From assembly GCA_023459915.1 (NCBI GenBank), contig JAEWSN010000110.1:1-41384 (forward strand): DNA of 41,384 bases, read 5' to 3'. The notes under the pieces were generated by a model that was given only the letters and a program-made list of their open reading frames with translations, did no database searches and was not told the DNA's origin. The stretch is from Bacillota bacterium. Its GTDB lineage: Bacteria; Bacillota; Clostridia; DSM-8532. Both the position numbers and the translations under genes were made by a program. This document shows, piece by piece, positions 23,377 through 31,473 of the stretch (positions are counted from its first letter, which is position 1; every line of letters starts with the position of its first letter).

Positions 23377-25002
23377 TTACAGGATGGGCAGCGGTGTGGC
23401 GGGGGAATCCGGTGCCGTCACTTCGGCCTGCATGGCGGCGCGGATGGCCTGCCCGAGCAGGCGGATGCCGGTGTCCACCCGGTCCGGCACGGGATAGGTG
23501 AAGTTGAGCCGGAGGGCTTCCCGTGACGAGCCGTCGATCGAGAACACATCGCCCGGGACAAAGGCGACACCCAGCCTGTTGGCGTGGGTCTGCACTTTTT
23601 GTGCGGCACACCCGGGGGGCAGGGTGAGCCAGACATACAGGCCGCCCTCCGGGCGGTTCCATGAAATGTTCGGGATATCCTGGAGGTGGCTGGCCATCGC
23701 GGACAGCATGAGATCGCGGCGCCTGCGGTTTTCAACGAGCGCCCGCTGCCGGTGCCTTTCGAGCAGGCCGTTGTTCAGGCAGGTCAGCACCATCCACTGG
23801 GAGATGGAGGAGGCGTGGATGTCGCAGAGCTGGCGGTGGATGGCCACCTGCCGCAGCAGCTCGCGCGGCGCGTGCATCCAGCCTATCCGCAGGCCCATGA
23901 ACAGGAGCTTTGAGAAGGAACCGAGGTAGACAACCTGGCCTTTTGTGTCCAATGCCTTGATGGGCGGAACGGGAACCCCCTCATAGCGAAGCCCGTTGTA
24001 GGCATCATCCTCCACCAGCAGCAGACCATAAGCTTCGGCGAGTGCGAGGATGGCCTGCCGCCGCTTCATGGACATCGTTCTGCCGGTGGGATTGTGGAAG
24101 GTCGGGATGAGATACAGGAATTTGGGACGCGTGCGCCGCAGCCAGGCCTCAAGCTGATCCGGCAGCAGTCCCTCCGCGTCACAGGTGATGGCGGCCACCC
24201 GCGCGCCACGGCTTTCAAAGATTTGCCTGGCGCAGAAAAAGGTGGGTTCCTCCACCAGCACCAAATCGCCGGGATCCAGCAGCACCCGTGCCAGCAAATC
24301 GAGCCCCTGCTGGGAACCGGACAAGACCAGCAAATCCTGTCCCCTGGCGGAGACGCCGTGAATGGACTGGTGGCGCGCGATGGCCTCGCGCAACGCCGGA
24401 AGCCCCTCTGTGGGCGTGTGGTGCAACAGGGCATAGCCCTGCCGTTCCAGCAATTCCGTGAACAGGGACTGGATTTCCGGGAGCGGCTCCAAATCTGGGA
24501 TGGGAATGCCGGCCGCGAAGGAGATGATGTCGGGCCGTCCTGTCAGGGCCAGCAAATCCCGGGTCAGCGCGTTCTGGGTTCTGGCCGCTTCCTGGCTCAT
24601 CAGGGGGCGCAGGGAGAAGGTTGCCGGCGGTACGGGGGTGCCTGACGACGGGGCCTGGTTGTCTGCCGGGGAGGACGTACCGGCAGACGACGGGGACCGG
24701 TTGCCGGCCTGCGGTGGAGGGTTGCCTGCCGACGGGAGGCTGTTGTCCCACATGGGGAGGCGTTCGGGAGAAACCACCACGGTGCCCTGTCCCACATGCG
24801 CGCAGGCAAGCCCTTCCGCCTTGAGCTCGCGGTAGGCGGCCAGCACCGTGGTGCGGTTGACGCCGAGAGTCGTGGCCAGCTGACGCTCGGGCGGGAGTTT
24901 GTGTCCATCCGGCAGATTGCCGCAGACGATTTGCTCACGCAGGGCGTGGGCCAGCTGCAGGTACAGCGGCTGGGAATGATGGCGGTTGAGTTTCAGGTGC
25001 AT
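23377..25002 (-). CDS. MocR/PdxR-type GntR-family transcription regulator
   Basis: A 541-residue fusion of a winged-helix GntR domain (about 1-80: QPLYLQLAHALREQI, PPERQLATTLGVNRTTVLAAYR) with a fold type I aminotransferase domain (from about 140). The PLP-lysine lies in GSFSKLLFMGLRIGW (near residue 365). The two are joined by a low-complexity Pro/Ser/Gly/Ala linker made of 7-residue repeats, longer than usual. Members of this family use PLP or an amino-acid adduct as signal and usually control genes beside them. The ATG at 25000-25002 follows GGAGG by 5 bases. Its upstream region contains a promoter flanked and overlapped by direct and inverted repeats, suggesting autoregulation. The adjacent aminotransferase is the obvious target. 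Confidence 0.94.
   Translation of the reverse strand: MHLKLNRHHSQPLYLQLAHALREQIVCGNLPDGHKLPPERQLATTLGVNRTTVLAAYRELKAEGLACAHVGQGTVVVSPERLPMWDNSLPSAGNPPPQAGNRSPSSAGTSSPADNQAPSSGTPVPPATFSLRPLMSQEAARTQNALTRDLLALTGRPDIISFAAGIPIPDLEPLPEIQSLFTELLERQGYALLHHTPTEGLPALREAIARHQSIHGVSARGQDLLVLSGSQQGLDLLARVLLDPGDLVLVEEPTFFCARQIFESRGARVAAITCDAEGLLPDQLEAWLRRTRPKFLYLIPTFHNPTGRTMSMKRRQAILALAEAYGLLLVEDDAYNGLRYEGVPVPPIKALDTKGQVVYLGSFSKLLFMGLRIGWMHAPRELLRQVAIHRQLCDIHASSISQWMVLTCLNNGLLERHRQRALVENRRRRDLMLSAMASHLQDIPNISWNRPEGGLYVWLTLPPGCAAQKVQTHANRLGVAFVPGDVFSIDGSSREALRLNFTYPVPDRVDTGIRLLGQAIRAAMQAEVTAPDSPATPLPIL
24657..24761. repeat. 21-bp degenerate tandem repeat in the regulator linker
   Basis: Five 21-bp units start at 24657, 24678, 24699, 24720 and 24741, with forms such as GGTTGCCTGCCGACGGGAGG. 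They keep the frame and encode the Pro/Ser/Gly linker on the minus strand. The first unit contains TCTGCCGGGGAGGA, an exact 14-base match to the array at the end of miaA. Confidence 0.75.
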
Positions 25003-25040
25003 GGATGCCTCCAATCTTGTGAACGGTCGCCTTTTTCCTT

Positions 25041-25079
25041 ATGGTATGGTGAATTGGATGGTATGTAAACAACCAATTC
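25041..25079 (-). promoter_or_regulatory. Promoter and candidate operator of the MocR-type gene
   Basis: On the minus strand TTTACA (25069-25064) and TACCAT (25046-25041) are 17 bp apart. On the plus strand the direct repeat ATGGTATG occurs at 25041-25048 and 25058-25065. The inverted repeat GAATTGG/CCAATTC lies at 25051-25057 and 25073-25079. Repeats covering both promoter elements are the pattern expected for an autoregulated MocR gene. Confidence 0.6.
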
Positions 25080-25158
25080 GCGATGTTTTTGGCAGTCCAA
25101 TTTGCAAGCTCGGAGCGGAACTGCTGCGGTGCCGGCCATGGACAGGTTGCCCGGGCGC

Positions 25159-25187
25159 TTTCCAATCCCGGCCGGCTTTGCTATGAT
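25159..25187 (+). promoter_or_regulatory. Candidate promoter of miaB and the mutSL cluster
   Basis: TTTCCA at 25159-25164 and TATGAT at 25182-25187 are 17 bp apart, with TGC directly before the -10 as an extended element. The start would be about 40 bases before the TTG start of miaB. Confidence 0.5.
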
Positions 25188-25235
25188 GACAAGGATGAAC
25201 TGCAACACAGAACCACCCAGTGAGGAGCGTAACAG

Positions 25236-26666
25236 TTGAACGGAGAAAATCGGCAACAGACACAGGCGTTGAAGTCTGGCCCCCTGCGGGAGGAAATCCT
25301 CGCCATGCAGGCCAGGACGCAGGATTATGCGTTGCGTGCCGGCCGGGTGCCCACCTATCGTCTGGATGTCTACGGCTGTCAAATGAACGAGCGCGATGCG
25401 GAAACCTGTGCGGGGCTGCTCGATGAAATGGGATACCACCAGGTTGGCGCGCATGAGCCGGCCGACTGGATTGTGTTCGTAACCTGTTGTGTGCGGGAGA
25501 ACGCGGAGGACAAAATCTTCGGTCATATCGGCGCCTTGTCTGCGATGTGCGCGGAGCAGGGCACGCAGCTCATCGTCGGCGGCTGCATGATGCAGCAGCC
25601 GCATGTGGTGGAAAAGCTGCGCAAGTCCTATCCGCAGGTCCGCGTGGTGCTGGGCACGTACAACATCCACCGGCTGCCGGCCCTGATGCTGGCCTGCGAA
25701 ACCACGGGCCGCCGGGTGTACGAGGTGTGGGACGCGCCGGGGGAAACAGCCTCCGCGCTGCCGGCCTCGCGGTTCGACCCGTATCGGGCCTATGTGGCCA
25801 TCAACAGCGGCTGCGACAATTTCTGCACCTACTGCATTGTGCCCCATGTGCGCGGGCGCGAGCGCAGTCGGCCGTTTGGGGAGATTGTGTCCGAAATTCA
25901 AAGCCTGGCGGCCGCCGGCTGCCGCGAGGTGACCCTGCTGGGCCAGAATGTCAATTCCTATGGGAACGATTTCGGCAGGACGGATCTGTTCGCGGATTTG
26001 CTGCGGGCCATCGAGGACATCGACGGCATTGCCCGGGTCCGGTTCATGACCTCGCATCCAAAGGATCTTTCCCCGGCACTCATCGACGCCATGGCCGACT
26101 GCCCGAAGGTCTGCGATCACCTGCACCTGCCGGTGCAGGCCGGCAGCAACGCGGTGCTCCGGCGCATGAACCGGCGGTACACCCGGGAGCATTATCTGGA
26201 TTTGGTGGGGCGCATCCGCGCCCGGATGCCGGACATCGCCCTGAGCACCGATCTCATCGTGGGCTTTCCCGGTGAGACGGAGGAGGATTTTGCCCAAACA
26301 CTCGCCCTGGTGGAGGAGGTCGGGTACGATTTTGCGTTCATGTTCCTCTATTCCCCGCGAAAGGGCACACCGGCAGCGGAGTGGCCCGATCAGGTGCCGG
26401 CGGAGGTGGCGTCCGAACGCTTTTCCCGCCTGCTGAGGCGCCAGACGGAGAACGCCACCCGGAAGGCGGCGCGGCTGGAGGGACAGGTGCTCGAAGTGCT
26501 CTGTGAGGGTCGCAGCAAGGAAAACGCGGACATGTGGGCCGGCCGGAGTTCGAGTAACCGGCTGGTGAATTTCGCCGCGGACGGGGATCCCACCGGACAA
26601 CTGGTGCCGGTGCGGATTGTACGGGCCGGCGCGTTCTGGCTGCAGGGGGAGGCGACCCATGGCTGA
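25236..26666 (+). CDS. miaB: tRNA-2-methylthio-N6-dimethylallyladenosine synthase
   Basis: A 476-residue radical SAM methylthiotransferase that converts i6A37 of tRNAs to ms2i6A37, acting after MiaA, whose gene lies in the same cluster. The N-terminal UPF0004 domain supplies the auxiliary [4Fe-4S] ligands Cys48 (YGCQMNE), Cys84 (in FVTCCVRENAEDK) and Cys117 (GGCMMQ). The radical SAM motif CxxxCxxC is Cys193, Cys197 and Cys200. A C-terminal TRAM domain ends the protein. I infer a TTG start at 25236, with GAGGAG placed 8 to 9 bases upstream; no ATG fits better. The stop overlaps the mutS start by 8 bases, implying translational coupling. Confidence 0.96.
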   Translation: MNGENRQQTQALKSGPLREEILAMQARTQDYALRAGRVPTYRLDVYGCQMNERDAETCAGLLDEMGYHQVGAHEPADWIVFVTCCVRENAEDKIFGHIGALSAMCAEQGTQLIVGGCMMQQPHVVEKLRKSYPQVRVVLGTYNIHRLPALMLACETTGRRVYEVWDAPGETASALPASRFDPYRAYVAINSGCDNFCTYCIVPHVRGRERSRPFGEIVSEIQSLAAAGCREVTLLGQNVNSYGNDFGRTDLFADLLRAIEDIDGIARVRFMTSHPKDLSPALIDAMADCPKVCDHLHLPVQAGSNAVLRRMNRRYTREHYLDLVGRIRARMPDIALSTDLIVGFPGETEEDFAQTLALVEEVGYDFAFMFLYSPRKGTPAAEWPDQVPAEVASERFSRLLRRQTENATRKAARLEGQVLEVLCEGRSKENADMWAGRSSSNRLVNFAADGDPTGQLVPVRIVRAGAFWLQGEATHG

Positions 26667-29265
26667 ACCCAGGCTTACCCCGATGATGCAGCAATACCGG
26701 GACGTCAAGACGCGCTATCCGGACAGCCTGCTGTTCTTCCGGCTCGGAGATTTTTACGAAATGTTTTTCGAGGATGCCGTCACGGCATCCCGGGAGCTCG
26801 AAATCACCCTCACCGGAAGGGATTGCGGGCTGGAGGAGCGTGCCCCGATGTGCGGGGTGCCCTACCACGCGGCGCAGGGCTACATCACACGGCTCATCCA
26901 GAAGGGCTACAAGGTGGCCATCTGTGACCAAATGGAGGATCCCGCGCTGGCCAAGGGCATCGTGCGGCGGGATGTCACCCGGGTGATGACGCCCGGCACG
27001 GTGACCGATCCCGGCATGCTCGAGGAAAAGCGCAACAACTACCTGATGGCCCTGCACCACCGGGGGGGCTGCTATGGGCTGGCGCTGGCGGATGTGTCCA
27101 CCGGGGAGTGCCGGGCCACCCAGCTGGCCTGGGGCAACATCACCCGCCGGGTGCTCGACGAGGTGGCCAAGTTCCGGCCGGCCGAGTTGCTGGTGGACAG
27201 TGCCTGGCCTGCAGCGCCCGCGTTGATGGGCCCGTTGTCCGACTGGCTGCACATCAAACCCACGCGTGTGTCCGAATGGGTGGAGGAGCCGGCCGGGGTG
27301 ACGGCGCGCACGGCGCCGCACGCCGCTGACTTTCCCGAAGGGTGGGATTTGGCACAAACCGCGACGGGCCTGTTGCTTGGCTATCTGGAAGAGACGCAGA
27401 AGGAGACCCGGACACCGGTGGAACGCGTCGATTGCTATGCCGTGGAGCAGTTCATGGCCATCGACAGCGCCAGCCGGCGCAATCTGGAATTGACGGAAAC
27501 CATGCGGGAGGCCCGCAAGAAAGGCTCCCTGCTGTGGGTGCTCGACCGCACGGCCACCGCCATGGGCGGCCGCATGCTGCGGGGCTGGCTTGAACAGCCC
27601 CTGCTCGACGAGGTGGAAATCGGCGCCCGGCTCGATGCCGTCGCCGAGCTGAAGGAGCGGTTCATTCAGCGACAGGAGCTCATGGAGATGCTGCGCGGCG
27701 TGTATGATCTGGAACGGCTGGCCGGCCGGCTGGCCTCCGGTGCGGCCAACGCCCGGGATCTGCTGGCCATTGGCGCGTCCGCGGAAAAACTGCCGGCACT
27801 GCTCGCGGCGCTCGAACCGTTGTCCGCGGCACTGCTCCGGCAGCTGCGCGATTCGTGCGGGGATCTGGCCGGGGTGCGGCAGGAGATTGCGGCCGCCATT
27901 GCGCCGGAGGCGCCGCTGGGGCTGCGGGAGGGTGGGCTCATCCGTGACGGCTGGGACGCGACGGTGGACGAGCTGCGCAAGGCGCGCACGGAGGGCAAGG
28001 ACTGGATTACGGCCATGGAGACGGAGGAGCGTGAGAAGACCGGCATCCGCAGCCTGAAAATCCGCTACAACGACAACTTCGGGTATTTTCTGGAGATCAC
28101 CAAGGCCAATGTGGCGCAGGCGCCGCCCGAGTATGTCCGCAAGCAGACGCTGGTGAACTGCGAGCGGTTCACCACGCCGGAACTCAAGCGGCTCGAGGAC
28201 ATCATCCTGGGTGCCGAGCACCGGGTGGTGCAGGTGGAGTACGATCTGTTCTGCGGCATCCGAACCCGGCTCATGGAGCAGGTTGCGCAGATTCGCAAAA
28301 CCGCCGCCGCGCTCGCCCGGCTGGACGCGCTGCTTTCGCTGGCGGAGGTGGCCGATCGCGAGAACTACACCCGGCCCACGTTGGCCGACGACGGGACCAT
28401 CCGCATTGAAGGCGGACGGCATCCGGTCATCGAGAAGCTCCTTTCCGACGAGCCGTTCGTGCCCAACGACACCTGGCTCGACCTGGAGGACAACCGAACC
28501 CTGGTGATCACAGGGCCGAACATGGCCGGCAAATCCACCTACATGCGGCAGGTGGCGCTGATTGTACTGATGGCGCAGATGGGCGGGTTCGTACCCGCGG
28601 ACGCCGCGGTGATTGGCGTCGCGGATCGCGTGTTCACGCGCGTGGGGGCCTCGGACGACCTGGCCAGCGGCCAGAGCACCTTCATGGTGGAAATGTCCGA
28701 GATGGCCAACATCCTGCAGAACGCCACGCCGAAAAGCCTGCTGATTCTCGATGAGATTGGCCGCGGCACATCCACCTATGACGGGCTGGCCATCGCGTGG
28801 GCCGTGGTCGAGGCCATCAACGACAAGATGCGCCTTGGCGCGCGGACGCTGTTCGCCACCCATTATCATGAGCTGACGGAGTTGGAGAAGCGCCTGCACG
28901 GGGTGCGCAATTACTGCGTGACCATCCGGCGCCGGGGCGAGGACATCGTGTTCCTGCACAAAATCGCACGGGGCGGGGCGGACGAGAGCTACGGCATTGA
29001 GGTGGCCCGGCTGGCCGGCATTCCGGATCCCGTAATCCTGCGTGCCCGTGCCATCCTGGATGAACTGGACGAAGCCGACATCCTGCGGCACGGGCATCGC
29101 CGGATGAAAAAGCAGGTGGAGGGGCAGCTGGATCTCACAGCCGCGGTCTCCCTGAACAAGGCGGAGCAGGAAGTGCTGGCCGAGCTGCGCGCCTTCGACC
29201 CGGCCACCGTCACCCCGCTCGACGCGCTCAACCAGCTCTACCGCCTCCACCAAAAGCTGCGGTGA
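26659..29265 (+). CDS. mutS: DNA mismatch repair protein MutS
   Basis: An 868-residue mismatch sensor ATPase. The mismatch-recognition motif is RLGDFYEMF (near residue 30). The ATPase has Walker A GPNMAGKSTYMRQ (near 618), the signature around DDLASGQSTFMVEM, Walker B DEIGRGTSTYDGLA and the ATHYHELTELE segment, with a C-terminal helix-turn-helix. The length is typical of MutS1. ATG at 26659 is preceded by GGGGGAGG and overlaps the end of miaB in the pattern ATGGCTGA. mutL follows after 79 bp that contain two palindromes. Confidence 0.98.
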   Translation: MAEPRLTPMMQQYRDVKTRYPDSLLFFRLGDFYEMFFEDAVTASRELEITLTGRDCGLEERAPMCGVPYHAAQGYITRLIQKGYKVAICDQMEDPALAKGIVRRDVTRVMTPGTVTDPGMLEEKRNNYLMALHHRGGCYGLALADVSTGECRATQLAWGNITRRVLDEVAKFRPAELLVDSAWPAAPALMGPLSDWLHIKPTRVSEWVEEPAGVTARTAPHAADFPEGWDLAQTATGLLLGYLEETQKETRTPVERVDCYAVEQFMAIDSASRRNLELTETMREARKKGSLLWVLDRTATAMGGRMLRGWLEQPLLDEVEIGARLDAVAELKERFIQRQELMEMLRGVYDLERLAGRLASGAANARDLLAIGASAEKLPALLAALEPLSAALLRQLRDSCGDLAGVRQEIAAAIAPEAPLGLREGGLIRDGWDATVDELRKARTEGKDWITAMETEEREKTGIRSLKIRYNDNFGYFLEITKANVAQAPPEYVRKQTLVNCERFTTPELKRLEDIILGAEHRVVQVEYDLFCGIRTRLMEQVAQIRKTAAALARLDALLSLAEVADRENYTRPTLADDGTIRIEGGRHPVIEKLLSDEPFVPNDTWLDLEDNRTLVITGPNMAGKSTYMRQVALIVLMAQMGGFVPADAAVIGVADRVFTRVGASDDLASGQSTFMVEMSEMANILQNATPKSLLILDEIGRGTSTYDGLAIAWAVVEAINDKMRLGARTLFATHYHELTELEKRLHGVRNYCVTIRRRGEDIVFLHKIARGGADESYGIEVARLAGIPDPVILRARAILDELDEADILRHGHRRMKKQVEGQLDLTAAVSLNKAEQEVLAELRAFDPATVTPLDALNQLYRLHQKLR

Positions 29266-29283
29266 CGGTACCTGGTACCGTCA
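29263..29283. promoter_or_regulatory. 21-bp perfect palindrome at the mutS stop codon
   Basis: TGACGGTACC and its exact complement GGTACCGTCA flank a single T. The mutS TGA forms its first three bases. No T run follows, so a terminator is unlikely. A second, imperfect copy is centred 47 bp downstream. Confidence 0.6.
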
Positions 29284-29309
29284 CAAAACTGCAATATGTT
29301 ACAGAATGA

Positions 29310-29330
29310 TGTCGGTACCTGGTACTGTCA
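29310..29330. promoter_or_regulatory. Imperfect copy of the palindrome before mutL
   Basis: TGTCGGTACC, T, GGTACTGTCA repeats the upstream palindrome with two altered positions in the arms, and ends 6 bases before the mutL ribosome binding site. The sequence CGGTACCTGGTAC is identical in both copies. Confidence 0.55.
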
Positions 29331-29344
29331 TAAAAGGAGAAGCC

Positions 29345-31456
29345 ATGGGCAGGATTGTGATCCTCGATGAACAGACGGCCAACCAGATTGCTGCCGGTGA
29401 GGTGGTGGAAGGGCCGGCCTCCATTGTCAAGGAGATGGTGGAGAACGCCGTGGACGCCGGCGCGACCGCGGTGCAGGTGGAAATCCGCAACGGGGGCATC
29501 CGGCTCATCCGCGTCACGGACAATGGCAGCGGCATCGCGCGGGACGATGTGGAAATGGCGTTTGAGCGGCATGCCACCAGCAAGCTCCGCAAAATCGAGG
29601 ATCTCGATGAAATCGTCAGCATGGGATTCCGCGGCGAGGCACTTGCGAGCATCGCATCGGTGTCGCGGCTGGAAATGCTCACCCGGACGGCGGAAGACCC
29701 CATGGGCACGCGCGCGGTGCTTGAGGGTGGCAACCTGCTGTCGGTCGAACCGGCCGGCAGCCCTGTCGGCACCACTTTTCTGGTGCGGGACCTTTTCTAC
29801 AACACCCCCGCCAGGTACAAGTTCTTGAAAAAGGACGCCACGGAAGCCGCGCGTGTCGCGGATGTGATGGAACGTCTTGCCCTGGCGCATCCCGGTGTTT
29901 CCCTCCAGCTGACCTCGAATGGCGAGATGACGGTGCGCACCCCGGGGGACGGAGATTTGATATCCGTCATCTATGCGCTGTACGGGCGGCAGACCGCCGA
30001 GGCGATGGTTCCCCTGAAGCACAACAGGGATGGCATCGAGGTGACCGGATACGTGGGACGCCCCGCCATTGCGCGCGGGAACCGGGCGCGGCAGACCTTT
30101 CTGCTCAACGGCCGTGTGATCAGGAGTGCCAAGCTCAACGCCGCGCTCGATGAGGGCTACCGGACCATGCTGATGACCCGGCAGTACGCGGTGGCGGTGG
30201 TGGTGCTGCAGGTCGATCCGGCGCGCGTGGATGTCAATGTGCATCCGGCCAAGCTTGAGGTGCGGTTCTCCGATGAGGCAATGGTGTTCGGCGCGGTGCA
30301 TGGCGCGGTGAAAAATGCGCTGCTTCAGCTGTCAACGGGGGGGCTTGCCCCGGCCGATGGATTTGCGCCAACTGGAAAAGCTGCCCCGGCCGATGGATTT
30401 GCGCCAACTGGAAAAACTGCCCCGGCCGACATGCCCGGACAACCTGTGTTGCCGCATCAGACGACAGCCCCCACCCAATTGAGGGCAACCATACCGCCAT
30501 CCGGCCCCGCGAGGCCCGGGGCATCAGACACGGCAGGTGCAACGGGCACATCGGGCACAGCGGGCGTCGCGGAGACACCCCTTGTAACGGGTCGTCCCGG
30601 AACGGCTGAAGCGCCGCGTGACCCATTCCACGCCACACACGCCGCATCGGCTGAGGTGTCTCGCGAAGCCTTCCGTGCCTCGCACCCCACATCAGCCGAC
30701 GGCTCGCGGGAGCATGGCGCGGGCATCGCCCCGCTGCCCGAAATGCCCCGGGCGGAACAGCAGCGGCTTGTGCCCGAAGCGCCCTCGCTGCCACCGCAGT
30801 CGGCAGATCCCTCCGTCATGCAACCGCCGGTGGATCCCGCCGAGGAGCTGGGGGGTCAGACCCCCAGACACCCCGTCTTCCTGGAGATGCGCCTGGTGGG
30901 CCAGGTGTTCGAGTCATTTCTGGTGCTGGAGCACGGTGAGGAAATGCTGCTGCTGGATCAGCATGCCGCGCACGAACGCATCCGGTTTGAGGATTTGCGA
31001 TGGGGCCTGCGGCACGGCGACACGCCATCGCAGCCGTTCCTGCAGCCGGTGGTGCTGCAGTTGTCCGCCATGGAGTATGAACAGGCTCTGCCGGTGTTGC
31101 CATCCCTGGCACGGATTGGGTTTGCCATTGAGGCGTTTGGCGGAAACACCCTGCTGGTTCGCGCCATTCCCGCGACGTTTGACGGGGGCCTTTCCGAGTC
31201 GGAGCTGTCTGCGATTGTCATCGACGGCATTTCCGATACCGGCAGCCGGCAGGGTGCGGTGAGCGAGGAGACACTCCATCTCATTTCCTGCAAGGGCGCC
31301 ATCAAGGCCAACAGGGCCCTGTCCACGCAAGAAGCGCGGGCTTTGCTGGAGCGGCTTTCGGGACTGGAAAACCCGTATCATTGTGTCCATGGCAGGCCCA
31401 TTCTGCTCCGCTTTCCCCGGCACGAGCTGGAAAAACGGTTCAAGCGTATTGTGTAG
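29345..31456 (+). CDS. mutL: DNA mismatch repair protein MutL, endonuclease type
   Basis: A 703-residue GHKL ATPase that acts after MutS. N-terminal motifs are EMVENAVDAGA, DNGSGI and GFRGEALASI. The C-terminal domain carries the metal-binding endonuclease motif DQHAAHERIRFE (near residue 537), SCKGAIKANRALS, CVHGRP and a terminal FKRIV. It should therefore nick DNA itself, as in bacteria without MutH. The linker (about 335-515) is long, Pro/Ala/Thr-rich and includes an exact 12-residue repeat. AAAAGGAG with a 5-base gap supports the ATG at 29345. miaA follows after 17 bp. Confidence 0.97.
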   Translation: MGRIVILDEQTANQIAAGEVVEGPASIVKEMVENAVDAGATAVQVEIRNGGIRLIRVTDNGSGIARDDVEMAFERHATSKLRKIEDLDEIVSMGFRGEALASIASVSRLEMLTRTAEDPMGTRAVLEGGNLLSVEPAGSPVGTTFLVRDLFYNTPARYKFLKKDATEAARVADVMERLALAHPGVSLQLTSNGEMTVRTPGDGDLISVIYALYGRQTAEAMVPLKHNRDGIEVTGYVGRPAIARGNRARQTFLLNGRVIRSAKLNAALDEGYRTMLMTRQYAVAVVVLQVDPARVDVNVHPAKLEVRFSDEAMVFGAVHGAVKNALLQLSTGGLAPADGFAPTGKAAPADGFAPTGKTAPADMPGQPVLPHQTTAPTQLRATIPPSGPARPGASDTAGATGTSGTAGVAETPLVTGRPGTAEAPRDPFHATHAASAEVSREAFRASHPTSADGSREHGAGIAPLPEMPRAEQQRLVPEAPSLPPQSADPSVMQPPVDPAEELGGQTPRHPVFLEMRLVGQVFESFLVLEHGEEMLLLDQHAAHERIRFEDLRWGLRHGDTPSQPFLQPVVLQLSAMEYEQALPVLPSLARIGFAIEAFGGNTLLVRAIPATFDGGLSESELSAIVIDGISDTGSRQGAVSEETLHLISCKGAIKANRALSTQEARALLERLSGLENPYHCVHGRPILLRFPRHELEKRFKRIV
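30347..30430. repeat. 36-bp tandem repeat in the mutL linker
   Basis: Units starting at 30347, 30383 and 30419 (the last partial) begin GCCCCGGCCGATGG. The two complete copies are almost identical. They encode APADGFAPTGK-type 12-residue repeats in frame. Confidence 0.92.
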
Positions 31457-31473
31457 CCACAGGAGGAACCCGG

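Noticed and set aside
26338..29253. 971-codon open frame antisense to mutS
   Set aside because: It mirrors mutS, has no ribosome binding site or family motif, and its composition is typical of an opposite-strand shadow.
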